64,000 nt of DNA from Streptomyces flavidovirens DSM 40150 (lineage in GTDB: Bacteria; Actinomycetota; Actinomycetes; Streptomycetales; Streptomycetaceae). The DNA lies in the NCBI RefSeq assembly GCF_000429085.1, contig NZ_KE386847.1, positions 91,105-155,104 of the forward strand, given 5' to 3'. Position 1 is the stretch's first letter; every line of letters begins with the position of its first letter. Below, in pieces: positions 56,487 through 64,000 of this stretch. The notes beneath the pieces are model-generated. The model was not told the origin of the DNA. It was given only the letters and a program-made list of their open reading frames with translations, and searched no databases. Both the position numbers and the translations under genes were made by a program.

Positions 56487-56546
56487 GAGTGGAGTGCCTC
56501 GCCGTCTTCATCGACATCGGTCCGTCGCGCTACTGAAACCCATTAG

Positions 56547-56585
56547 GTACGACGTATTCAAGAGCCTGTGACATAAACGTCGTAC
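56547..56585. promoter_or_regulatory. Inverted repeat in the gluconate divergent control region
   Basis: GTACGACGT (56547-56555) and ACGTCGTAC (56577-56585) are exact inverses 21 bases apart. They lie 61 bp from gntK and 37 bp from gntR. The AT-rich spacer could hold the promoters. Likely GntR operator half-sites. Confidence 0.65.
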
Positions 56586-56621
56586 TTTTTGCCCGTGCGG
56601 GCCGCCCCGTACGCTGAGCCC

Positions 56622-57323
56622 ATGACCAACCAGGCCCGGGGGCTGCACGCCCAGCTGCTGGAAAGCCTCGGTCCCGCGATCACAGCCGGTGAATATCCGC
56701 CCGGCAGCGTGTTGCGTACGGACGAGCTCGCCCAGCGCTTCGACGTATCGCGCACGGTCGTCCGGGAGGCGGTCCGGGTCCTGGAGTCGATGCACCTCGT
56801 GGAGTCCCGCCGCCGGGTGGGCGTGACCGTACGCCCCACCGAGGAATGGAATGTCTACGACCCGCAGGTGATCCGGTGGCGGCTGGCCGGCGCCGACCGC
56901 CCCCGCCAACTGCGTTCCCTGACTGTCCTGCGCTCCGCCGTGGAGCCGGTGGCGGCCGGGCTCGCCGCGCGGTTCGCGACCCCGGAGCAGTGTGCGGCGC
57001 TCACCAAGGAGGCGCTCTGGATGGTCGCGACCTCGCGGGGCCGGCAGCTCGACGCGTACCTCGTGCACGACATCGCGTTCCACCGCGTCGTACTGCGTGC
57101 ATCAGGCAACGAGATGTTCGCCCGGCTCGGTGATGTGGTGGCCGAGGTCCTCAGCGGACGCACGAGGCACCAGGTGATGTTCGAGGATCCGGACCCGGCG
57201 GCCGTCACCCTGCACGTCCAAGTCGCGGAAGCCGTAAGGGAAGGCGACGCGCCGCGGGCGGAGCGGCTGACTCGCGAGATCGCCGTCGGCGCCCTCCAGG
57301 AGCTCGACGTACTCGCCCCGTAA
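56622..57323 (+). CDS. GntR-family regulator of gluconate use (FadR/FCD type)
   Basis: A 233-residue transcription factor. The winged helix (about 8-75) has ITAGEYPPGSVLRTDELAQR, FDVSRTVVREAVRVLESMHL and VESRRRVGVTV; the rest is an FCD domain with DAYLVHDIAFHRVVLRASGN, whose Asp and His residues bind metal and ligand. Start at ATG 56622. Its position facing gntK makes it the gluconate-responsive repressor, gluconate or 6-phosphogluconate being the likely inducer. A second GntR operon starts 100 bp downstream. Confidence 0.92.
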   Translation: MTNQARGLHAQLLESLGPAITAGEYPPGSVLRTDELAQRFDVSRTVVREAVRVLESMHLVESRRRVGVTVRPTEEWNVYDPQVIRWRLAGADRPRQLRSLTVLRSAVEPVAAGLAARFATPEQCAALTKEALWMVATSRGRQLDAYLVHDIAFHRVVLRASGNEMFARLGDVVAEVLSGRTRHQVMFEDPDPAAVTLHVQVAEAVREGDAPRAERLTREIAVGALQELDVLAP

Positions 57324-57422
57324 AGCACCCACATTGTCCATCCCCTTATCCTTTTGTTCGCTTTAAATCAACTTGCTGAACACTCTTGACGCTTGTATGT
57401 CCGACCTCCGAGCATTCTCCGC

Positions 57423-58157
57423 ATGGTCTTGTCAGACAGCCGGACAGGTGGCGGCGCACCCCGGCGCATCAGCGCGATGGAAGCCGTCCTCACCCACCTC
57501 CGGGACGCCATAGAGCGGGGTGAACTCGCCATCGGTGAGAAACTCCCCACGGAGGCCGAGCTCGGAAAGCGCTTCGAGGTCAGCCGCTCCGTAGTACGCG
57601 AGGCCCTGCGCGCGCTCCAGGCGCTCGGCCTCACGGTGTCGCGGGCCGGCAAGGGTACGTACGTCGCGGCCAGTGGACCGGACCAGAACCCGATCTTCGG
57701 CGCGTACTCCGCCCGGGACCTGCTCGAAGTGCGACGGCACGTCGAGATCCCCGTGGCGGGTTACGCTGCTGTGCGGCGAACGCAGGACGACGTAGACCTG
57801 CTGACCCACCTGATCGGGAAGATGGAGCAGGAGACCGACCCCGCCGCCTGGGTGGCACTGGACACGCTCTTCCACATTTCCATCGCCCAGGCGTCCGGCA
57901 ACCCTGTCTTCCACAAGATCATCGAAGAGATCAGGGACGCCCTTGCCCGGCAGTCCACCTTCCTGAACCAACTCGGGGACCGACGACGCCAGTCGGACCT
58001 CGAGCACCGGGCACTTGTAGAGGCGATCGTCGGCGGCTCCGAGGGAGCGGCGGTGCAGGCCATGGCCGCGCACCTCGAACTCGTCGAAATCACTCTCAAC
58101 ACGATCGTGCGGCCCGGTACCGCACACCCCCCAAATGAAGGCGAAGAAACAGCATGA
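57423..58157 (+). CDS. GntR-family regulator (FadR/FCD type) of an amino-acid permease
   Basis: A 244-residue FCD-type regulator: AIERGELAIGEKLPTEAELG, then FEVSRSVVREALRALQALGL and AGKGTYVA; the FCD core has LDTLFHISIAQASGNPVFHK. The stop overlaps the permease start (ATGA), so it should control that transporter, probably in response to its amino-acid substrate or a breakdown product. Upstream lie the AT-rich words CTTTAAATCAACTTG and CTTGACGCTTGTATG, which may include its promoter and binding site. Confidence 0.9.
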   Translation: MVLSDSRTGGGAPRRISAMEAVLTHLRDAIERGELAIGEKLPTEAELGKRFEVSRSVVREALRALQALGLTVSRAGKGTYVAASGPDQNPIFGAYSARDLLEVRRHVEIPVAGYAAVRRTQDDVDLLTHLIGKMEQETDPAAWVALDTLFHISIAQASGNPVFHKIIEEIRDALARQSTFLNQLGDRRRQSDLEHRALVEAIVGGSEGAAVQAMAAHLELVEITLNTIVRPGTAHPPNEGEETA

Positions 58158-59614
58158 GCGACCGCATCCTCCCTGCGGCCCCCGCCGGTCCCGCCGATCC
58201 CGTATCGACATCCCCACATGTCGACGCGGGTGACGAGGGTTACAGCAAAGACCTGAAGTCCCGCCACATCAACATGATCGCGATCGGCGGGGCGATAGGC
58301 ACCGGCCTGTTCCTGGGCGCCGGCGGCCGCATGGCCGGAGCGGGTCCTTCCCTGGCCATCGCGTACGCCATCTGCGGCGTCTTCGCCTTCTTCGTCGTGC
58401 GCGCGCTCGGCGAACTGGTCCTCTACCGCCCCTCCTCCGGAGCGTTCGTCTCCTACGCCCGTGAATTCATGGGCGAGAAGGGCGCCTTCGCCGCCGGCTG
58501 GCTGTACTTCCTCAACTGGTCGACCACCGCTGTGGCCGACATCACAGCCGCCGCGACCTACGCCCACTTCTGGGCGATGTTCAGCGACGTACCCCAGTGG
58601 GTTCTGGCCCTGATCGCCCTCGCCGTCGTCCTCACCGCGAACCTCATCTCGGTGAAGTACTTCGGCGAGATGGAGTTCTGGTTCGCCATCGTCAAGGTCG
58701 CCGCCCTGGTCGTCTTCATGGCCATCGGCATCTACCTGGTCGCCACCCAGCACCAGCTCGACGGCCACACCCCCGGCTTCTCCATGATCAGCGACGGCGG
58801 CGGCCTCTTCCCGGTCGGGATGCTGCCGATGCTCCTCGTCATCCAGGGTGTCGTCTTCGCGTACGCCTCGGTGGAGCTGTGCGGCGTCGCCGCGGGCGAG
58901 ACCAAGAACCCCGAGAAGATCATGCCGAAGGCGATCAACTCGATCATGTGGCGCGTGGGCATCTTCTACGTCGGCTCGGTCATCCTCCTGGCGCTGCTGC
59001 TCCCGTACACGGCGTACTCCGGCGACGAGAGCCCCTTCGTCACCGTCATGAACAAGCTCGGCGTCGCGGGCGCCGCGGACGTCATGAACCTGGTGGTCCT
59101 GACGGCGGCCCTGTCCAGCCTCAACTCGGGCCTGTACTCCACCGGCCGGATTCTGCGCTCGATGGCCCTGTCGGGCTCCGCGCCGAAGTTCACCGGCCGG
59201 ATGAACAAGGGCCAGGTCCCGTACGGCGGCATCCTCCTCACGGCGGGCTTCGGTGTCCTGGGCGTAGGCCTGAACTACGTGATGCCCGGCGAGGCCTTCG
59301 AGATCGTCCTGAACTTCGCGTCGATCGGCATCCTCGGCACCTGGGGCATGATCATGCTCTGCTCGCTGCTGTTCTGGCACCGCGCGAAGGACGGCCGGGT
59401 CACGCGCCCGTCGTACCGTCTCCCGTGGGCCCCCTACACCCAGCTCGTCACCCTCTTCTTCCTCGCCAGCGTGGTCGTCCTGATGTGGTGGGGCGGCGGA
59501 GTCGGCCGTACGACCGTGATGTGCCTCCCGCTGATCGCGGCGGCGCTGGTGGGCGGCTGGTTCGTGGTCCGCAAGCGGGTAGCCGCGATAGCGGCAGAAC
59601 GCAAGACCGCGTAA
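58154..59614 (+). CDS. Amino acid permease, asparagine-permease-like (AAT family)
   Basis: A 486-residue symporter with 12 helices. It begins with the AAT signature LKSRHINMIAIGGAIGTGLF, then AYAICGVFAFFVVRALGELV and FAREFMG-like YAREFMGEKGAFAAGWLYFL. The closest functional match I can offer is L-asparagine permease AnsP, based on helix sequences and the GntR/FCD neighbour. Translation is coupled to the regulator (ATGA). A repeat-containing gap follows. Confidence 0.9.
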   Translation: MSDRILPAAPAGPADPVSTSPHVDAGDEGYSKDLKSRHINMIAIGGAIGTGLFLGAGGRMAGAGPSLAIAYAICGVFAFFVVRALGELVLYRPSSGAFVSYAREFMGEKGAFAAGWLYFLNWSTTAVADITAAATYAHFWAMFSDVPQWVLALIALAVVLTANLISVKYFGEMEFWFAIVKVAALVVFMAIGIYLVATQHQLDGHTPGFSMISDGGGLFPVGMLPMLLVIQGVVFAYASVELCGVAAGETKNPEKIMPKAINSIMWRVGIFYVGSVILLALLLPYTAYSGDESPFVTVMNKLGVAGAADVMNLVVLTAALSSLNSGLYSTGRILRSMALSGSAPKFTGRMNKGQVPYGGILLTAGFGVLGVGLNYVMPGEAFEIVLNFASIGILGTWGMIMLCSLLFWHRAKDGRVTRPSYRLPWAPYTQLVTLFFLASVVVLMWWGGGVGRTTVMCLPLIAAALVGGWFVVRKRVAAIAAERKTA

Positions 59615-59619
59615 GCCCG

Positions 59620-59745
59620 CCCTGCGGACCTGCCCCCCACTCCCCCCCGAACCGGGGGGCAGCCCTGGCCTCCGGACGCCCCCCCGGACGCGCTCCGGAC
59701 GCCCTCCGGGCGTGTCCTCAAACGCCGGACGGGCTTGTTCCCCGC
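59620..59745. repeat. Dispersed intergenic repeat after the permease
   Basis: CTCAAACGCCGGACGGGCTT, CCGGACGCCC words and GGGGGGCAGCCC match the elements at 35.3 and 41.8 kb. Probably part of the permease transcript's 3' end. Between 59746 and 59980 I see nothing but GC-rich low-complexity DNA, except a perfect 7-bp-arm palindrome (CATGCGA-TG-TCGCATG) at 59898-59913. Confidence 0.7.
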
Positions 59746-59984
59746 CAGACGGCCGCCCTGTCGGCGCGGCTAACCCAGAGCCGCGCCGACACCCCACCTA
59801 CACCCCCACCCTGAGCCATCCCCCCAGCCCCGCGCCCCCGGCCCCGCCCGCCCCCACGCCCTCTCGCGCCGGCGCCCGCCAGCCGTGCCGCGCCAGCCAT
59901 GCGATGTCGCATGCCGTGCCGGGCGTCCGCGCCGGGCCACCCGCGCAGCCCTTGCCGGGCGGACCGTGCGTGCCGCCTGTGCCG

Positions 59985-60240
59985 GCACCGTCCGCGCCAG
60001 CCGTGCTGGCCGCACCGCGCCGCACGCGCCAACCGTGCCGGGGGTGCGGTGCCGGGCGTGCGTGCCGCACCGTCCGCGCCAGCGTGCTGGCTGCACGGCG
60101 CCGCCGCGCCAACCGTCCGGTGCCGTGCCGTGCCGTACCGGGGGTTCGCGCCGCACCGTCCGCGCCAGCCGTGCTGGCCGCACCGCGCCGCCCGCGCCAG
60201 CCGTGCCGGGGCGGGCGTCCGCGCCGCGTCGGCCGTGTCT
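59985..60240. repeat. Three-copy imperfect 82-86 bp repeat array
   Basis: Copies begin with GCACCGTCCGCGCCAG at 59985, 60067 and 60153. Each contains a small hairpin of GCCAGC and GCTGGC arms (copy 2 slightly degraded), then GCACCGCGCCG-like and CGCGCCAACCGTGCCG-like words. Frames through it are Ala/Arg/Pro-rich and open on several strands, which I attribute to composition. No gene supported. It lies in the 894-bp gap between the permease and the amidohydrolase. Confidence 0.78.
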
Positions 60241-60263
60241 GCCGGCCGCCCCCCGCCCCCGCA

Positions 60264-60345
60264 TCCAGCCCGTCCGGCGTTTGAGGACCGGGGGCTGGGG
60301 CGGAGCCCCGGTTACGGGAAGGGGCGGGTAGGGGAAAGAACCGCC
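60264..60345. repeat. Dispersed intergenic repeat, inverted copy
   Basis: CCAGCCCGTCCGGCGTTTGA, CTGGGGCGGAGCCCC and the AAGGGGCGGGTAGGGGAAAG tail reproduce, in reverse orientation, the element at 35.3 and 41.8 kb. Confidence 0.78.
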
Positions 60346-60508
60346 CCGCCGCCACCAGCACGCGCTGGCGGCGATGTGCGGGCCGACGCGCCCCCTCCGC
60401 CACCACTCGCCCACCCATGCGCGGCCCTTACGACAACACCGTTGACCTGTGGAGACCCCGGAGAGGAGAGTTCGATGATCACTCGTGGCCCACCGAACGG
60501 AGCCGCAC

Positions 60509-62179
60509 ATGCCGCACACACCGCATACGCCGCACACCCCCCGCACCCCCGCCGACCTGGTCTTCACCGGCGGCCCCGTCCTCACCCTGGACGCCGCCCG
60601 CAGCCGCGCCACCACCGTCGCCGTCACGGGCGAGCGCGTCACCGCCGTCGGCCACGACGAGGTACGCGATCTCATCGGGCCCAGGACCGAAGTGGTCGAC
60701 CTCGCCGGGAAACTCCTCGTCCCCGGCTTCCAGGACGCACACATCCACCCCGTATCGGCCGCCCTCGAACTGGCCCAGTGCGACCTGACGGCCGCCCGCA
60801 CGGCAGCGGAGACAGTGGACGCGGTACGGGCGTACGCCGAGGCCCGCCCCGAAGAGGAGTGGATCACCGGCGGCGGCTGGTCCATGGAGGCCTTCGAAGG
60901 CGGCGCCCCCACCAAGGACCTGCTCGACGCCGTCGTCCCCGACCGCCCCGTCTACCTCCCCAACCGCGACCACCACGGCGCCTGGGCCAACAGCCGCGCC
61001 CTGAGCCTCGCCGGCATCGACCGCGCCACCCCCGACCCGGCTGACGGCCGTATCGAACGGGACGCCCACGGTGAGCCCACCGGCCTCCTCCAGGAGGGCG
61101 CCATGGACCTGGTCGCCCGCCTCACCCCGCCCTCCACGCCCGCCGGCCGGCTCGCCGCCCTGCTCCACGCCCAGCGACTGCTCCACTCGTACGGCATCAC
61201 CGCCTGGCAGGACGCCATCGTCGGCACCTTCGGCGCGATGGACGACCCCGCCGACGCCTACACCGCCGCCGCCCGCGACGGCTCACTCACCGCACGCGTC
61301 ACCGGCGCCCTGTGGTGGGACCGCGAGCGAGGCGCCGAACAGATACCCGAACTCGTCGCACGGCGCGAGGAGTTGAGCGACGGCCGGTTCCGCGCCGGTT
61401 CGGTGAAGATCATGGTGGACGGAGTCGCCGAGACGGGCACCGCCGCCCTCCTCACCCCCTACCTGGACGGCTGCGGCTGCCCCACCGCCAACCGCGGCAC
61501 CAGCTTCATCGACCCCACCGACCTGCGCCGGTACGTCACCGAACTGGACGCCCTCGGCTTCCAGGCCCACTTCCACGCCCTCGGCGACCGCGCCGTACGC
61601 GAGGCACTGGACGCCGTCGAGGCGGCCCGCGCCGCCAACGGATGGCGCGACACCCGCCCCCACCTCGCCCACCTGCAAGTCGTCCACCCCGACGACATCG
61701 GCCGCTTCCGCCAACTCGGCGCCACCGCCAACATCCAGCCCCTGTGGGCCGCGCACGAACCGCAGATGGACGAGCTGACCATCCCCTTCCTGGGGCCGGA
61801 GCGAGCCGGCCACCAGTACCCCTTCGCCGCGCTGCTGCGCTCCGGCGCCACGCTGGCGGCGGGCAGCGACTGGCCGGTCAGCAGCCCCGAGCCGCTGCAC
61901 GGCATCCACACCGCGGTCAACCGCGTCGAGCCCGGCGGCACGGGCCCCGTCTTCCTCCCGGAACAGCGCATCAGTCTGACCGCCGCACTCGCCGCCTACA
62001 CGGCGGGCTCCGCCCACGTGAACCACCTCGACGACACCGGCAGCGTCCGCGCCGGAGCCCTGGCCGACCTGGTGGTCCTGGACCGCGACCCGTACGCCGC
62101 GCCCCCCGAGGAGATCGCCGCGACCCGCGTGGCCCGTACCTACGTGGGCGGACAGCAGGTCTACGACGCCGGTCTGTAG
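60509..62179 (+). CDS. YtcJ-like amidohydrolase (amidohydrolase 3 family)
   Basis: A 556-residue metal-dependent hydrolase. VPGFQDAHIHP (about residues 75-85) supplies the first metal-binding histidines, HFHALGDRAV and AAGSDWPVSSPEPLHGI the later ones. No signal peptide. The first residues are a Pro-His-Thr repeat (PHTPHTPHTP). ATG 60509 is preferred because CGGAG precedes it; an in-frame GTG at 60485 has no ribosome site. Substrate unknown, with N-acyl or formyl amides and imides typical. It lies 58 bp upstream of the formaldehyde dehydrogenase gene on the same strand. Confidence 0.88.
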   Translation: MPHTPHTPHTPRTPADLVFTGGPVLTLDAARSRATTVAVTGERVTAVGHDEVRDLIGPRTEVVDLAGKLLVPGFQDAHIHPVSAALELAQCDLTAARTAAETVDAVRAYAEARPEEEWITGGGWSMEAFEGGAPTKDLLDAVVPDRPVYLPNRDHHGAWANSRALSLAGIDRATPDPADGRIERDAHGEPTGLLQEGAMDLVARLTPPSTPAGRLAALLHAQRLLHSYGITAWQDAIVGTFGAMDDPADAYTAAARDGSLTARVTGALWWDRERGAEQIPELVARREELSDGRFRAGSVKIMVDGVAETGTAALLTPYLDGCGCPTANRGTSFIDPTDLRRYVTELDALGFQAHFHALGDRAVREALDAVEAARAANGWRDTRPHLAHLQVVHPDDIGRFRQLGATANIQPLWAAHEPQMDELTIPFLGPERAGHQYPFAALLRSGATLAAGSDWPVSSPEPLHGIHTAVNRVEPGGTGPVFLPEQRISLTAALAAYTAGSAHVNHLDDTGSVRAGALADLVVLDRDPYAAPPEEIAATRVARTYVGGQQVYDAGL

Positions 62180-62237
62180 AGCGAGTACGGTGCGGATGCG
62201 GTGCCCGTACTCGTCGCACGAGGAAGGAAGTTGACGT

Positions 62238-63326
62238 ATGACACAACAGGTCCAAGGGGTCGTCGCACCGGGAAAGAACGAGCCGGTGCGGGTCGAGACC
62301 GTCCTCGTCCCCGACCCGGGGCCCGGCGAGGCCGTCGTGAAGATCCAGGCGTGCGGCGTCTGCCACACCGACCTGCACTACAAGCAGGGCGGCATCAACG
62401 ACGACTACCCCTTCCTCCTCGGCCACGAGGCGGCGGGCATCGTCGAGTCCGTCGGTGAGGACGTCACCGAGGTCACCCCCGGCGACTTCGTCATCCTCAA
62501 CTGGCGCGCGGTGTGCGGCCGCTGCCGGTCCTGCCTGCGCGGTCGCCCCCAGTACTGCTTCGACACCCACAACGCGCAGCAGAAGATGACCCTGCTCGAC
62601 GGCACCGAACTGTCCCCGGCACTCGGCATCGGAGCGTTCGCGGAGAAGACCCTGGTCGCGGCCGGCCAGTGCACCAAGGTCGACCCGTCCGTCTCACCCG
62701 CCGTCGCGGGCCTGCTCGGCTGCGGCGTCATGGCGGGCATCGGCGCCGCCCTCAACACCGGCCAGGTCGGCCGGGGCGACTCGGTCGCCGTCATCGGCTG
62801 CGGCGGCGTCGGGGACGCGGCGGTCGTCGGCGCCAGGCTCGCGGGCGCGGCGAAGATCATCGCCGTCGACATCGACGACCGGAAGCTGGAGACCGCCCGC
62901 ACCATGGGCGCCACCCACACCGTCAACTCCCGCTCCACCGACCCCGTCGAAGCCATCCGCGAGCTCACCGGCGGACACGGCGCCGACGTCGTCATCGAGG
63001 CGGTGGGCCGCCCGGAGACGTACAAGCAGGCCTTCTACGCCCGCGACCTGGCCGGCACCGTCGTCCTCGTCGGCGTCCCCACCCCCGACATGCGGCTCGA
63101 CCTGCCGCTCATCGACGTCTTCGGCCGGGGCGGCGCCCTCAAGTCCTCCTGGTACGGCGACTGCCTGCCCTCCCGCGACTTCCCGATGCTGATCGACCTG
63201 CACCAGCAGGGCCGCATCGACCTCGCCGCCTTCGTCACCGAGACCATCGGCCTCGGCGACATCGAGAAGGCCTTCGCGCGCATGCACGAGGGCGACGTAC
63301 TGCGCTCGGTGGTGGAGTTCTCATGA
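62238..63326 (+). CDS. mscR: S-(hydroxymethyl)mycothiol dehydrogenase
   Basis: A 362-residue zinc alcohol dehydrogenase of the mycothiol-dependent formaldehyde dehydrogenase type. Catalytic-zinc ligands are Cys42 (ACGVCHTD) and His63/Glu64 (GHEAAG); the structural zinc has Cys93, Cys96, Cys99 and Cys107. The NAD loop is GCGGVGDAAVVGARLAGA. The enzyme oxidises the formaldehyde-mycothiol adduct and also reduces S-nitrosomycothiol. The next gene, an MBL hydrolase, overlaps it by ATGA, as in the mycobacterial mscR pair (Rv2259-Rv2260). Confidence 0.94.
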   Translation: MTQQVQGVVAPGKNEPVRVETVLVPDPGPGEAVVKIQACGVCHTDLHYKQGGINDDYPFLLGHEAAGIVESVGEDVTEVTPGDFVILNWRAVCGRCRSCLRGRPQYCFDTHNAQQKMTLLDGTELSPALGIGAFAEKTLVAAGQCTKVDPSVSPAVAGLLGCGVMAGIGAALNTGQVGRGDSVAVIGCGGVGDAAVVGARLAGAAKIIAVDIDDRKLETARTMGATHTVNSRSTDPVEAIRELTGGHGADVVIEAVGRPETYKQAFYARDLAGTVVLVGVPTPDMRLDLPLIDVFGRGGALKSSWYGDCLPSRDFPMLIDLHQQGRIDLAAFVTETIGLGDIEKAFARMHEGDVLRSVVEFS

Positions 63327-63973
63327 CGGCCGCATCCGCACCCTCACCCGCACGCATCGACCACCTCGTCACCTCGGGCACCTTCTCCCTCGACGGCGGC
63401 ACCTGGGACGTCGACAACAACGTCTGGATCGTCGGCGACGACACCGAGGCCATCGTCATCGACGCGGCCCACGACGCCGAAGCCATCGCCGCCGCACTCG
63501 GCGGCCGTACGCTGCGCGCCATCGTCTGCACGCACGCCCACAACGACCACATCGACGCCGCCCCGGCCCTCGCCGAGGCCACGGGCGCACCGATCCTCCT
63601 CCACCCCGGCGACCTGCCCCTGTGGAAGCAGACCCACCCGGACCGCGCCCCCGACGGCGAGCTCACCGACGGCCAGGCCCTCACCGTCGCCGGCACCACG
63701 CTGACCGTCCTGCACACCCCCGGCCACGCGCCCGGCGCGATCTGCCTGTACGCCCCGGAGCTGACCACCGTCTTCACCGGCGACACCCTCTTCCAGGGCG
63801 GCCCCGGCGCCACCGGACGCTCCTTCTCGGACTTCCCGACGATCGTCGGCTCGATCCGCGACCGGCTGCTCACCCTGCCGCCGGAGACCGGGGTAAGAAC
63901 CGGCCACGGCGAAGGCACCACGATCGGCGCCGAGGCTCCGCACCTCCAGGAGTGGATCACCAGAGGGCACTGA
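63323..63973 (+). CDS. MBL-fold hydrolase paired with mycothiol formaldehyde dehydrogenase
   Basis: A 216-residue glyoxalase-II-like metallo-hydrolase. The metal site is THAHNDH (His71, His73, Asp75, His76), His134 in HTPGHAPG, Asp154 in FTGDTLF and His195 in RTGHGEG. Its position, overlapping mscR, suggests that it cleaves S-formylmycothiol to formate and mycothiol, finishing formaldehyde detoxification; this role is inferred. No signal peptide. The remaining 27 bases of the window hold no gene. Confidence 0.9.
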   Translation: MTAASAPSPARIDHLVTSGTFSLDGGTWDVDNNVWIVGDDTEAIVIDAAHDAEAIAAALGGRTLRAIVCTHAHNDHIDAAPALAEATGAPILLHPGDLPLWKQTHPDRAPDGELTDGQALTVAGTTLTVLHTPGHAPGAICLYAPELTTVFTGDTLFQGGPGATGRSFSDFPTIVGSIRDRLLTLPPETGVRTGHGEGTTIGAEAPHLQEWITRGH

Positions 63974-64000
63974 AAAACAGAAGAACCCCCAGTTCGACTG

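Noticed and set aside
59712..61044. Several Ala/Arg/Pro-rich frames in the 59.7-60.4 kb gap
   Set aside because: Open frames appear on both strands in several phases, as expected for low-complexity GC repeats without stops; no start, domain or steady coding bias.

Overview
The window is high-GC actinobacterial chromosome, most probably Streptomyces. The codons are G/C-ending almost throughout, GTG starts and ATGA stop/start overlaps are common, and several genera-typical genes are present: a WhiJ-type HTH/DUF397/anti-sigma-like ATPase trio, a class F sortase, a mycothiol-dependent formaldehyde dehydrogenase, a [2Fe-2S] SoxR, many TetR/GntR regulators and a rare TTA (bldA-type) codon. I see no rRNA, tRNA, CRISPR array, insertion sequence or prophage, and no coherent antibiotic biosynthetic cluster. 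It reads as a chromosomal stretch of catabolic operons, each with its own regulator.

Layout. 0.3-5 kb: a TTA-containing membrane gene with a CelD-like acetyltransferase, a secreted GDSL lipase, and a receptor-type Ser/Thr kinase. 5-9 kb: a CaiB-type CoA transferase and a drug-type ABC exporter facing its TetR regulator. 9-13 kb: homogentisate dioxygenase, a GntR regulator, an orphan protein resembling the C-terminal domain of type ISP restriction enzymes, and a TetR. 13-18 kb: a molybdopterin oxidoreductase, a CitMHS citrate transporter and an MFS exporter. 18-22 kb: a cell-surface protein, a class F sortase and a DUF3574 protein, then the ATPase / HTH-DUF5753 / DUF397 trio. 22-31 kb: aldehyde and alcohol dehydrogenases, an MHS transporter, a PEP-mutase-like enzyme, TetR, acyl-CoA dehydrogenase, a second TetR, a MaoC hydratase and SoxR. 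31-38.5 kb: a zinc-ribbon protein, a secreted penicillin-acylase-family enzyme, an alpha/beta hydrolase and a Tat-exported NamZ-type muramidase. 38.5-45.4 kb: an acyl-CoA catabolic island (SDR, acyl-CoA synthetase, TetR, and convergent acyl-CoA dehydrogenase plus APH-like kinase), then a metallo-hydrolase. 45.4-53.5 kb: a His-rich protein, HxlR with an F420-reductase-like gene, two DUF202 proteins, NUDIX, a flavin dehydrogenase, ASCH, a TPR-like protein and an APC permease. 53.5-54.6 kb: two decayed genes. 54.5-59.6 kb: gluconate transporter, kinase and regulator, then GntR with an asparagine-type permease. 59.6-64 kb: a repeat-filled gap, an amidohydrolase, and mycothiol formaldehyde detoxification.

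The most informative non-coding signal is a set of repeated palindromes that link regulators to distant operons. One 19-bp motif sits upstream of the aldehyde dehydrogenase operon and also between the TetR at 27.3-28.0 kb and the acyl-CoA dehydrogenase. An identical 15-bp motif sits before a TetR gene and before the MaoC gene. A 20-bp motif close to CATACCGACCGGTCGGTATG occurs four times, and two of those copies flank the SDR/synthetase/TetR/dehydrogenase/kinase island. The other notable features are the orphan type-ISP-like protein, the triplicated DUF397 protein with overlapping inverted repeats in its control region, a sortase on a Pro-Lys repeat stalk with no arginine after its cysteine, a roughly 270-bp nested palindrome between convergent genes, and an imperfect 82-86 bp repeat array. 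I did not find a clearly new multi-gene system; these are leads.
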